In this document: positions 1-5,937 of the stretch, piece by piece
Layout of the letters: each line of letters begins with the position of its first letter
How positions within the stretch are numbered: the first letter of the stretch is position 1
Assembly: GCA_937901395.1 (NCBI GenBank)
Contig: CALCDB010000039.1
Coordinates: 1 to 14,912 of the forward strand
Length of the DNA stretch: 14,912 nt
Direction: 5' to 3'
From: an uncultured Verrucomicrobiota bacterium
Lineage (GTDB): Bacteria > Verrucomicrobiota > Kiritimatiellia > RFP12 > UBA1067
Made by a program: the position numbers and the translations under genes
The notes under the pieces: model-generated
The model's database searches: none
What the model was told of the DNA's origin: nothing
Seen by the model: the letters and a program-made list of their open reading frames with translations, nothing else

Positions 1-570
1 CGGCCGATCGACATTGTCCGTGATAATGTCGACTTCCTCTTCGCCTCGGCGCAGAAGGGCCTCCAGTCCATGACGGGGTTGTCGTTCATCGTCGGTCGCG
101 AAGATTTGATCCGCGCCTCTGCGGACTATCCACGCCGCAGCTACTACTGCAATCTTTTCTTGCAGTACGACTGCTTTGAGAAGACGGGCGAGATGCACTG
201 CACGCCGCCGGTCCAGACGATCTACGCGACGTTGCAGGCGTTGAAGGAGTATTGGGCCGAGGGCGAGGAGGCCAAGTGGGCGCGGCACACGCGGGTTTTT
301 GAGGCGCTTCATCGGGGGCTCGCCGAACTCGGCTTCCGCAATTTGATCCCGCGCGAGTATCAGTCGGGACTTGTCATCTCCGTCCTTTATCCGGACGATC
401 CGGCTTGGTCCTTTGAGAAGGTGCATGACTACTGCCAGGAGCGCGGTTTTACGATCTACCCTGGCAAGGTCGGTTCGGCGCGGACCTTTCGGCTGTGCGC
501 GTTGGGGGCGATCGACGTGCCCGACATCGAGGCCTTCTTCAAGGTCTTTCGCGCCGCGCTAGCGGTTTAA
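1..570 (+). CDS. phnW: 2-aminoethylphosphonate--pyruvate transaminase-like aminotransferase (C-terminal part, 5' end outside window)
   Basis: The reading frame is open from base 1 to the TAA at 568-570, so 189 C-terminal residues are visible and the true start lies upstream. It looks like a class V (fold type I) PLP aminotransferase. The stretch SAQKGLQ holds the probable Schiff-base lysine at visible residue 19 (bases 55-57). It is followed by the TPPVQTIYATLQAL helix, LYPDDPAW, and FTIYPGK near the C-terminus. That combination is typical of PhnW, which interconverts 2-aminoethylphosphonate plus pyruvate with phosphonoacetaldehyde plus alanine. No phosphonate partner gene is visible, so direction (synthesis or breakdown) cannot be decided. 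Related alanine-glyoxylate or serine-pyruvate aminotransferases are the main alternative. Codon use differs from the genes downstream: none of 12 valine codons is GTA, and isoleucine is mostly ATC with no ATA. Confidence 0.72.
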   Translation, partial: RPIDIVRDNVDFLFASAQKGLQSMTGLSFIVGREDLIRASADYPRRSYYCNLFLQYDCFEKTGEMHCTPPVQTIYATLQALKEYWAEGEEAKWARHTRVFEALHRGLAELGFRNLIPREYQSGLVISVLYPDDPAWSFEKVHDYCQERGFTIYPGKVGSARTFRLCALGAIDVPDIEAFFKVFRAALAV

Positions 571-582
571 ACAATTCCACTG

Positions 583-600
583 TTCACCTTCACCTTCACC
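583..600 (+). repeat. Short tandem repeat (TTCACC)x3
   Basis: Three perfect copies of TTCACC, followed by a degenerate continuation (TCTCACC, TTCAC) to about 612. They lie in the spacer between the aminotransferase stop and the tRNA promoter. The strand is pyrimidine-rich. No function can be assigned, and no hairpin or T-tract typical of an intrinsic terminator is seen here. Confidence 0.6.
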
Positions 601-625
601 TCTCACCTTCACTGTCCTTGCTCGG

Positions 626-655
626 TTGACGGCGGGAACGGGTTTTTGATATACT
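626..655 (+). promoter_or_regulatory. Promoter of tRNA-Tyr
   Basis: A near-consensus sigma-70-type promoter: -35 TTGACG at 626-631, an 18 bp spacer, and -10 TATACT at 650-655. TG at 647-648 gives an extended -10. The expected transcription start is about 662, roughly 10 bases before the mature tRNA end at 672. This is a plausible short 5' leader for RNase P removal. Confidence 0.75.
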
Positions 656-671
656 TCTCCCCCGTTGTTCC

Positions 672-757
672 GGTGGGATACTCAAGCGGTCAACGAGGGC
701 AGACTGTAAATCTGCTGGCTTACGCCTTCCAAGGTTCGAATCCTTGCCCCACCACCA
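672..757 (+). tRNA. tRNA-Tyr (anticodon GTA), CCA encoded
   Basis: A full class II cloverleaf can be drawn. The acceptor is 672-678 with 747-753, the D stem 681-683 with 695-697, and the anticodon stem 699-703 with 711-715 around loop CTGTAAA (anticodon GTA at 706-708). The long variable arm has stem GGC 717-719 with GCC 724-726. The T arm is 730-734 with 742-746 around TTCGAAT. Discriminator A is at 754 and CCA at 755-757 is genome-encoded. The long variable arm with GTA is the bacterial tyrosine pattern. One oddity is that the last acceptor pair is A678 against C747, a mismatch where a G-C pair is usual. It has its own promoter just upstream. Confidence 0.96.
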
Positions 758-766
758 ATTTCACGT

Positions 767-787
767 ATTCGAGATTCGTGAGATTCG
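767..787 (+). repeat. Short direct repeats of GAGATTCG / ATTCG
   Basis: GAGATTCG occurs at 771-778 and again at 780-787, and the core ATTCG occurs three times (767-771, 774-778, 783-787). They lie between the tRNA 3' end and the fabF promoter. They could be the remains of a slippage event or a regulator site; nothing decides between these. Confidence 0.45.
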
Positions 788-799
788 AGTAGCGTAGAC

Positions 800-828
800 T
801 TGTTGTCGCACGGGCGTTTTGGTATAAT
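800..828 (+). promoter_or_regulatory. Promoter of the fabF operon
   Basis: -35 TTGTTG at 800-805, a 17 bp spacer and a perfect -10 TATAAT at 823-828. TG at 820-821 makes an extended -10 (TGGTATAAT). The expected transcription start is about 835, giving a leader of about 30 bases that contains a strong ribosome binding site. As the junctions downstream are all tight, this promoter probably drives fabF through der. Confidence 0.75.
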
Positions 829-855
829 ACGCACATTTATGTAGCAAATTCGACG

Positions 856-862
856 AAGGAGG
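856..862 (+). promoter_or_regulatory. Shine-Dalgarno site of fabF
   Basis: AAGGAGG is a near-perfect ribosome binding site. The gene opens with two ATG codons in tandem (866 and 869). The spacing is 3 bases to the first and 6 to the second, so the second ATG at 869 is the better placed start. Confidence 0.7.
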
Positions 863-865
863 AAG

Positions 866-2155
866 ATGATGAAAAAGAAAGTTCTAATTACCGGTATTGG
901 TATGCTTTGCGCCAATGGCAATGGGAAGGATGCCGCATGGGAGAGCATCAAGGCGGGCAAACCGGGAATATCGCGGATTACGCGGTTCGATCCTTCGCGA
1001 GTGACGAGTCAAGTAGCCGGGGAGGTAAAGGACTTTCAGGCGTACGCGATTGAGTCGGGGATGGTGGACAAGAAGTCGGCTCGGCACATGGCGTTGTTTT
1101 CGCAATATGCGGTGGCGGTTGCGAAAGAAGCGTGGAAGGACGCAGGCTTCGACGAGGCGAATCATCCCGATATGGATCGAGTCGGGGTAATGTTCGGCAA
1201 TGGCATTGGCGGCTTGGATGTTACGGGCGACAATTACAAGGTGCTTTTCGATCGCGGACCAGATAGGGTTTCGCCATTGGCGGTTCCGGAGCTGATACCG
1301 AACGAGGCGGCGGGTAATGTGTCGATTGCGTTAGGCACGAAGGGACCGGCGCAGGTAGTGGTAACGGCATGCGCATCCTCGACGGATGCGATAGGGTTCG
1401 CGATGGACATGATACGCGCGGGAAGAGCGGATGTCGTAGTCGCGGGAGGAACGGAAGCGGCGGTAATCGAGTTCACGGTAAGCGGGTTTATGAAGATGAG
1501 GGCGCTTTCCACCCATTTCAACGATACGCCAGAGAAGGCGTGTCGTCCATTCACGAAGGATCGCGACGGTTTCGTGATGGGCGAGGGAGCGGCGGCGCTG
1601 ATATTGGAGTCGGAGGAGCATGCGAAGGCGCGTGGCGCCAAGGTGTACGCGGAGTTGGCCGGATATGGCGCGACTTCCGACGCGTATCACATCACCGCGC
1701 CAGATCCATCGGGAGTAGGGGCGATCAAGGCGATTGAGATAGCGCTTAAGGACGCGGAGATCGCGGATAAGGGCGAGGTTGATTACATAAATGCGCATGG
1801 CACCTCGACGCATCTCAACGATCAGATGGAGACGAAGGCGTTCAAGGCGGTGTTCGGCGAGGAGGGAGCGAAGAAGATCAACATCTCATCGACGAAATCA
1901 ATGCACGGCCATCTTTTGGGCGGCGCCGGAGCATTGGAGGCGGCGATTACGGCGTTGGCGATTCGCGATGGCTTCGTGCCGCCGACGATTAACTACGATA
2001 CGCCGGATCTTGAAGTCGATGTGGCGAATGGCGAAGTTCCGCTGGATCTCAACTATACACCAAATGTTGGGGTTAAGCGCGATATCAAAGTAGCATTATC
2101 GAGTTCGTTGGGCTTCGGCGGACACAATGGAATTTTAGTGCTGAAGAAGGCGTGA
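866..2155 (+). CDS. fabF: Beta-ketoacyl-ACP synthase II
   Basis: Elongating condensing enzyme of type II fatty acid synthesis: it joins malonyl-ACP to acyl-ACP in the cytosol. The 429-residue product has the usual FabF length and a thiolase fold. The catalytic triad is visible: Cys169 in VVTACASS, His311 in NAHGTST and His347 in KSMHGHLLGG, with Lys344 of that motif. The glycine-rich GFGGHN loop is at 416-421. The start at 866 gives MMKKK; the second ATG at 869 has better Shine-Dalgarno spacing and would remove one residue. It is the first gene of the operon and has its own promoter. No acpP gene precedes it, unlike in many bacteria. The full catalytic triad argues against a chain-length-factor type partner lacking the cysteine. 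A role in a specialised acyl chain rather than bulk fatty acids is possible from the neighbours. Confidence 0.95.
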   Translation: MMKKKVLITGIGMLCANGNGKDAAWESIKAGKPGISRITRFDPSRVTSQVAGEVKDFQAYAIESGMVDKKSARHMALFSQYAVAVAKEAWKDAGFDEANHPDMDRVGVMFGNGIGGLDVTGDNYKVLFDRGPDRVSPLAVPELIPNEAAGNVSIALGTKGPAQVVVTACASSTDAIGFAMDMIRAGRADVVVAGGTEAAVIEFTVSGFMKMRALSTHFNDTPEKACRPFTKDRDGFVMGEGAAALILESEEHAKARGAKVYAELAGYGATSDAYHITAPDPSGVGAIKAIEIALKDAEIADKGEVDYINAHGTSTHLNDQMETKAFKAVFGEEGAKKINISSTKSMHGHLLGGAGALEAAITALAIRDGFVPPTINYDTPDLEVDVANGEVPLDLNYTPNVGVKRDIKVALSSSLGFGGHNGILVLKKA

Positions 2156-2158
2156 GAT

Positions 2159-2647
2159 ATGGAGTTGCCGGTTTTCAAGAACATATACAACAGAGCTGGG
2201 GAAGAATTGCTTCCGCATCGTCCGCCATTCCTATTCGTGGACAAGTTGATAAGCGCGGACGAGACGGGAGCGATTGGAGAATATACCTTCACGTTGGAGA
2301 AGAACGATTTTTTCAAGGGGCACTTTCCGGATTTTCCAGTGGTTCCTGGGGTGATATTGATCGAGGCGATGGCACAGGTCGCTGGAGCGGCGGTAACGGC
2401 TCGCGGGATTCTCGGCGATCAAGTAGCGTTTGCATTGGCGGCAGTTGAAGATGTGCGCTTTCGTCAGCCATTCCGTCCAGGGGATAAGTTAGTGACGGTA
2501 GTCTCGATTCGGCGCGAGCGAGTTCCGCTTGGCGTTTACGAGGTAAGGGGCTATCTCAACGGCGAACCGAACGGCAAAGGCGAGGCGGCGGTCGAGTGCA
2601 CGGTAAAGTGCATGATGGGCAGTAAAATCGTGGAGAGCAAGAAATGA
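2159..2647 (+). CDS. fabZ: 3-hydroxyacyl-ACP dehydratase (FabZ-type hotdog protein)
   Basis: A single hotdog-fold dehydratase of 162 residues, slightly longer than typical FabZ. It removes water from 3-hydroxyacyl-ACP to give trans-2-enoyl-ACP, the step after ketoreduction in the cycle FabF serves. LLPHRPPFLFVDK (18-29) is the family's N-terminal signature. The catalytic His55 lies in KGHFPDFPVVPG and the catalytic Glu69 in LIEAMAQ. It begins 3 bases after the fabF stop, with AAGAAGG at 2144-2150 as a ribosome binding site, so the two are co-expressed. The ketoreductase and enoyl reductase partners are not in the window. FabA is less likely because the sequence and size match FabZ. Confidence 0.92.
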   Translation: MELPVFKNIYNRAGEELLPHRPPFLFVDKLISADETGAIGEYTFTLEKNDFFKGHFPDFPVVPGVILIEAMAQVAGAAVTARGILGDQVAFALAAVEDVRFRQPFRPGDKLVTVVSIRRERVPLGVYEVRGYLNGEPNGKGEAAVECTVKCMMGSKIVESKK

Positions 2648-3924
2648 TCAGGATAGTAAAGGCCGCGGATCGTAGAGTAGTGGAATTCAACAAGCGTCCC
2701 GCTTTTCCCGTGGAGGCTGAGGAGGCGGCGCGCGAAGTATTGGCGGAGATTAGGCGCGATGGAGACAAGGCGGTTTGCAAATACGTGGCGAAGTTTGATG
2801 GTTTCAAGGCGACGAGACCAGCCGAGTTACGGCTTGATGTGGCGAAGATCACGGCGAAGGGCATCGACAAGCGAATTTTGAAGGCGGTCAAGACGGCGCA
2901 CGATAGAGTATACGCATTTTCGGAGGCGTCGTTGCGTAAGCCTTGGAAGATGCGTACTCCGAAAGGTGGCAGTGCGGGCGAGTTCTTTTCGCCGATGGAG
3001 CGAGTCGGGGTGTATATTCCCGGCGGAACGGCTCCATTAGCCTCGACTTCGATAATGACGGTGACGTTGGCGAAGGCGGCGGGAGTGAAGGAGATCGTAG
3101 CATGTACACCGGCGGGGCGCGACGGCAAAGTAAACCCAGTTCTGCTTTACGCCCTGAAGATGGCGGGTGCGACCGAGATATATCGGGTAGGCGGAATTCA
3201 GGCGATTGGGATGATGGCATTCGGAACGAAGCACTGTAAGAAAGTGCAGAAGATCGCGGGACCTGGTAATGCGTTCGTGACGGCTGCCAAGCGTCAGGTC
3301 TTCGGCTACGTGGCGATTGATCAGGTAGCCGGACCGAGCGAGATCGCGGTTCTTACGGATGGTAGCGTAGACGCGAAGTGGGTAGCGGCGGATTTGCTCT
3401 CGCAGGCGGAGCATGGTAGCGGCTGGGAGAAGTCGCTTTGCGTGTGCACCTCGAAGGAGCAGGCAAAGACGATTCTGGACGAAGTAATGCGGCAGACGGA
3501 GACGCTTTCTCGCAAGGCGTTCGTGAAGAGAGTAATTGATCGTGATGGAATTCTCATCGTGATCGCGAAAGATGTTGACGAGGGCTTGGGAGTAGTGAAT
3601 CGTTTCGCGCCAGAACATTTCGAGATAATGACGAAAGATGCGAATAAGGTAATGCGCGGCGTCACTGCCGCGGGCGCGGTCTTCGCCGGCGCGTGGACGC
3701 CCGAGTCGGCCGGCGACTTCGTTGCGGGGCCAAGCCATGTGCTACCGACCGGTGGAGCGGCGAATATGTTCAGCGGTCTTACGCCAGATGATTTCAGACG
3801 GCGGCATAGTTTCGTTGCCTTTACCCGCGAGGATTTGGAGGCGACGAGGGATTCGATCGCGGCATTCGCCGAGGTCGAGGGGCTGGATGGGCACGGGCGA
3901 GCCGCTACGATAAGATTCGAATGA
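2644..3924 (+). CDS. hisD: Histidinol dehydrogenase
   Basis: Zinc enzyme that oxidises L-histidinol to L-histidine in two NAD-dependent steps, the end of histidine synthesis. The 426 residues are normal for HisD. GVYIPGGTAPLASTSIM (122-138) and KIAGPGNAFVTAAKRQVFG (203-221) are family signatures. Likely zinc ligands are Gln254 and His257 (SQAEHG), Asp358 (SAGDF) and His417 (LDGHG). The catalytic Glu324-His325 pair lies in FAPEHFE. All key residues are present, so it should be active. The start ATG overlaps the fabZ stop (ATGA, 4 bp), with GGAGAG at 2632-2637 as ribosome binding site, and its stop overlaps the next start the same way. No other his gene is visible, so it sits apart from a histidine operon and inside a lipid-type gene set. 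A changed alcohol substrate cannot be excluded from sequence. Confidence 0.93.
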   Translation: MIRIVKAADRRVVEFNKRPAFPVEAEEAAREVLAEIRRDGDKAVCKYVAKFDGFKATRPAELRLDVAKITAKGIDKRILKAVKTAHDRVYAFSEASLRKPWKMRTPKGGSAGEFFSPMERVGVYIPGGTAPLASTSIMTVTLAKAAGVKEIVACTPAGRDGKVNPVLLYALKMAGATEIYRVGGIQAIGMMAFGTKHCKKVQKIAGPGNAFVTAAKRQVFGYVAIDQVAGPSEIAVLTDGSVDAKWVAADLLSQAEHGSGWEKSLCVCTSKEQAKTILDEVMRQTETLSRKAFVKRVIDRDGILIVIAKDVDEGLGVVNRFAPEHFEIMTKDANKVMRGVTAAGAVFAGAWTPESAGDFVAGPSHVLPTGGAANMFSGLTPDDFRRRHSFVAFTREDLEATRDSIAAFAEVEGLDGHGRAATIRFE

Positions 3925-4739
3925 CGTATATACAGAGGCATGCGTATGGATTTGGGTGCACGTTCGCTGCGCTCCTGTGGCCATTTTTCAGAAAGCGTCA
4001 GAAGATTTCCATCGACAATATAATCAAGTGCAAGATCACCGAAGATCGTGGAGAAGCGAAGCGCATCGCAAAGCGAGCGTGGTGCCATCTCGCGGGGCAT
4101 ATCTGCGAGGCATTATGCGTGCCAAATGTGGTGACCAAGGATAATTGGCGAGAGCATTTGGATGTTTCGGAATTGGCGCCAGCGGCGGAAAAGCTACTGC
4201 TGGAAAGTCCGACGACGCCGATGTTGTTGGTATCCTCTCATCATGGAGTATGGGAGGCGGCCACGAACATCCTCTCGTTTGTGCGCCCCATGATAGCGGT
4301 AGCGAGAATCCAAAATAACAAATTCATCGCGGGATGGATGAAGCGACATCATTTTCGCGGACCAGTTACGCTTATCGACAAGAATCAGGGCTTCACGGCC
4401 AAAGTGTTGAGGCAGTGGCAGGATGAGTGTTCCGCGATGACGATATTGATGGATCAGCATGCTGGCAACGGGGAGAAGTTGGAGTTTCTCGGGCGTCCGG
4501 CTTGGACATACACCTCGGCTTCTCGGTTGGCGATTCGTTATGGTGCGCCGATTGTAGTAGGGTCGTTCGTGAGGGTAGGTCCATACCAATACAAACTCGT
4601 AGGCGGAGATGTGGTGAGATTTTCAAAGACTGACGACAAAAATGCGGCTACGCAACTATTGAACGATAGATTGGGCGAGGCGATACGACGATACCCCGAT
4701 CAATACTTGTGGTCGCACAGGAGGTGGCGTTGTGACTAA
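3921..4739 (+). CDS. LpxL/HtrB-like lipid acyltransferase
   Basis: Resembles the lauroyl/myristoyl acyltransferase family that adds secondary acyl chains to lipid A or related lipids at the inner membrane. It has 272 residues, a little shorter than LpxL (about 300). Visible features are a short hydrophobic segment at about 8-23 that may anchor it, the HX4E catalytic motif at His107-Glu112 (HHGVWE), DQHAGN with FLGRPAWT (178-196), and the C-terminal QYLWSHRRWR that is nearly diagnostic of the family. Its ATG overlaps the hisD stop by 4 bp and its end overlaps the next gene by 8 bp. With fabF and fabZ upstream and a glycosyltransferase next, it probably acylates an envelope lipid or glycolipid. 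The acceptor cannot be read from sequence, and the family also occurs in aryl-polyene and ornithine-lipid-like pathways. Confidence 0.85.
   Translation: MTYIQRHAYGFGCTFAALLWPFFRKRQKISIDNIIKCKITEDRGEAKRIAKRAWCHLAGHICEALCVPNVVTKDNWREHLDVSELAPAAEKLLLESPTTPMLLVSSHHGVWEAATNILSFVRPMIAVARIQNNKFIAGWMKRHHFRGPVTLIDKNQGFTAKVLRQWQDECSAMTILMDQHAGNGEKLEFLGRPAWTYTSASRLAIRYGAPIVVGSFVRVGPYQYKLVGGDVVRFSKTDDKNAATQLLNDRLGEAIRRYPDQYLWSHRRWRCD
4719..4726 (+). promoter_or_regulatory. Shine-Dalgarno site supporting a GTG start
   Basis: AGGAGGTG lies inside the 3' end of the acyltransferase gene, with 7 bases between the AGGAGG core and the GTG at 4732. This supports GTG 4732 as the glycosyltransferase start over the in-frame ATG at 4753, and means the two genes overlap by 8 bp. 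Confidence 0.7.
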
Positions 4740-5934
4740 TTTTTATTTTGTCATGATATGCGATTGGATATGCTTATTGCTAAGCTTAGTGTTCGCATGG
4801 TCATTGATACTCGTGATGATCGGGTTGATAAAGCCGACTCATCGGCATCCAAAGGCGGAGAAGAGACTGCGCTTCGCGGTGTTGATTTGCGCTCGTAATG
4901 AAGAGCGAGTAATAAAGCTTCCCGTGAAGAGCGTGCTGATGTCGAAGTATCCGACAGAATATCGCGAAGTAATCGTGCTGGCGGATAATTGTACGGATTC
5001 GACGGCGAGAGTCGCGCGCGAGGCGGGAGCGACGGTATGGGAAAAGACGGAGCCCAGTTCCGGCAAGGGAGACGTCTTAAGTTGGGGAATCAAGAAGTTG
5101 TTTGAGCGTGGTGGATTCGACGCGATTGCGGTATTCGATGCGGATAACATAGCTTCTGATACATGGTTTGACGTAATGAACGATGCATTACAAGATGGCG
5201 AGACGGTGGTTACCGGGCGGCGCCATTCCTCCAATGCGCAGGCTAACACCATATCGGGCTGGTATACGATATATTGGGACATGATGAATGAACTCTCAAA
5301 CCGTGTTCGCACCAATCTCGGGCTTTCGGGCAAGCTCACGGGTACAGGATTTGCATTTCTACCGGCAGCATTGGGAGATGAGGGTTGGAACACACATACG
5401 ATGGTCGAGGACGTGGAGTTTTCAGTGCAGACGAATCTTCGCGGTGGGCGGGTTTCGTATGTTGCTGAGGCCGACTATGCGGATGAGCAGCCAGTGACGG
5501 TCTTGTATATGTGGCGGCAGTTGCGGCGCTGGGCGACAGGCGGTTGGCAGGTAGTCAGGGATTATTTCTGGCTGTGGTTGAAGACGCTTGTTCGTAAACC
5601 ATCATTACGCCTTTTCGATAGCTTCTTCGCCATCTTGACGGGGATGTCGGTAGCATTCATACTCTTCTTCAATATAATCGCCTTCATATATCGTTTATGC
5701 TATGGAGTGATGGATGCGTCGGCAACGAAGTTCTTCTTTGCGGTCTTCTTCTTCGTGTTCATCGTAGGTTTGGTAACGGCGGTATCGGCGGTAGCGCTTT
5801 CGCCGAAGAAACGGCGGCCAAAGATAATTTCAGTAATCACATTTCCAGTGTTTTCAATCATCCTCGCGGCGTCCACGATCTTCACATTGTTTCATCCAAC
5901 TAAACGTTGGAAACCTATACCACACGGCGAATAA
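4732..5934 (+). CDS. Membrane-bound glycosyltransferase, family 2 (GT-A, QxxRW type)
   Basis: A 400-residue inverting GT2 enzyme embedded in the inner membrane. It has one N-terminal membrane segment (about 10-33), a cytosolic GT-A domain, then hydrophobic segments at about 297-320, 333-357 and 366-387. Donor-binding motifs are VLICARNEE (50-58), DNCTDSTA (85-92) and the metal-binding DAD at 136-138. The probable catalytic base is in MVEDVEF (Glu226-Asp227). The QxxRW motif is Q263LRRW267. This layout is shared by processive synthases (cellulose, poly-GlcNAc) and by glycolipid glycosyltransferases. The gene context of acyl-chain enzymes favours a glycolipid or envelope glycan product, but the sugar and acceptor are not readable. 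The start is GTG, supported by a strong ribosome binding site. Confidence 0.85.
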   Translation: MTNFYFVMICDWICLLLSLVFAWSLILVMIGLIKPTHRHPKAEKRLRFAVLICARNEERVIKLPVKSVLMSKYPTEYREVIVLADNCTDSTARVAREAGATVWEKTEPSSGKGDVLSWGIKKLFERGGFDAIAVFDADNIASDTWFDVMNDALQDGETVVTGRRHSSNAQANTISGWYTIYWDMMNELSNRVRTNLGLSGKLTGTGFAFLPAALGDEGWNTHTMVEDVEFSVQTNLRGGRVSYVAEADYADEQPVTVLYMWRQLRRWATGGWQVVRDYFWLWLKTLVRKPSLRLFDSFFAILTGMSVAFILFFNIIAFIYRLCYGVMDASATKFFFAVFFFVFIVGLVTAVSAVALSPKKRRPKIISVITFPVFSIILAASTIFTLFHPTKRWKPIPHGE

Positions 5935-5937
5935 GTT

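Noticed and set aside
761..781. TCACG...CGTGA inverted repeat after the tRNA as a terminator
   Set aside because: Only 5 bp of stem with an 11-base loop and no T-tract.
682..960. Minus-strand ORF of 92 codons across the tRNA and the fabF start
   Set aside because: Its GGGARIRT stretch is the well-known false translation of an antisense tRNA 3' end, and it covers the tRNA and the fabF promoter.
3037..3738. Minus-strand ORF of 233 codons
   Set aside because: Lies wholly within hisD in another frame; Arg/His-rich product typical of shadow frames in GC-rich genes.
3321..4100. Minus-strand ORF of 259 codons
   Set aside because: Shadow of hisD and the acyltransferase gene; low-complexity Ser/Ala/Pro-rich product with no family motif, while the + strand has clear conserved enzymes.
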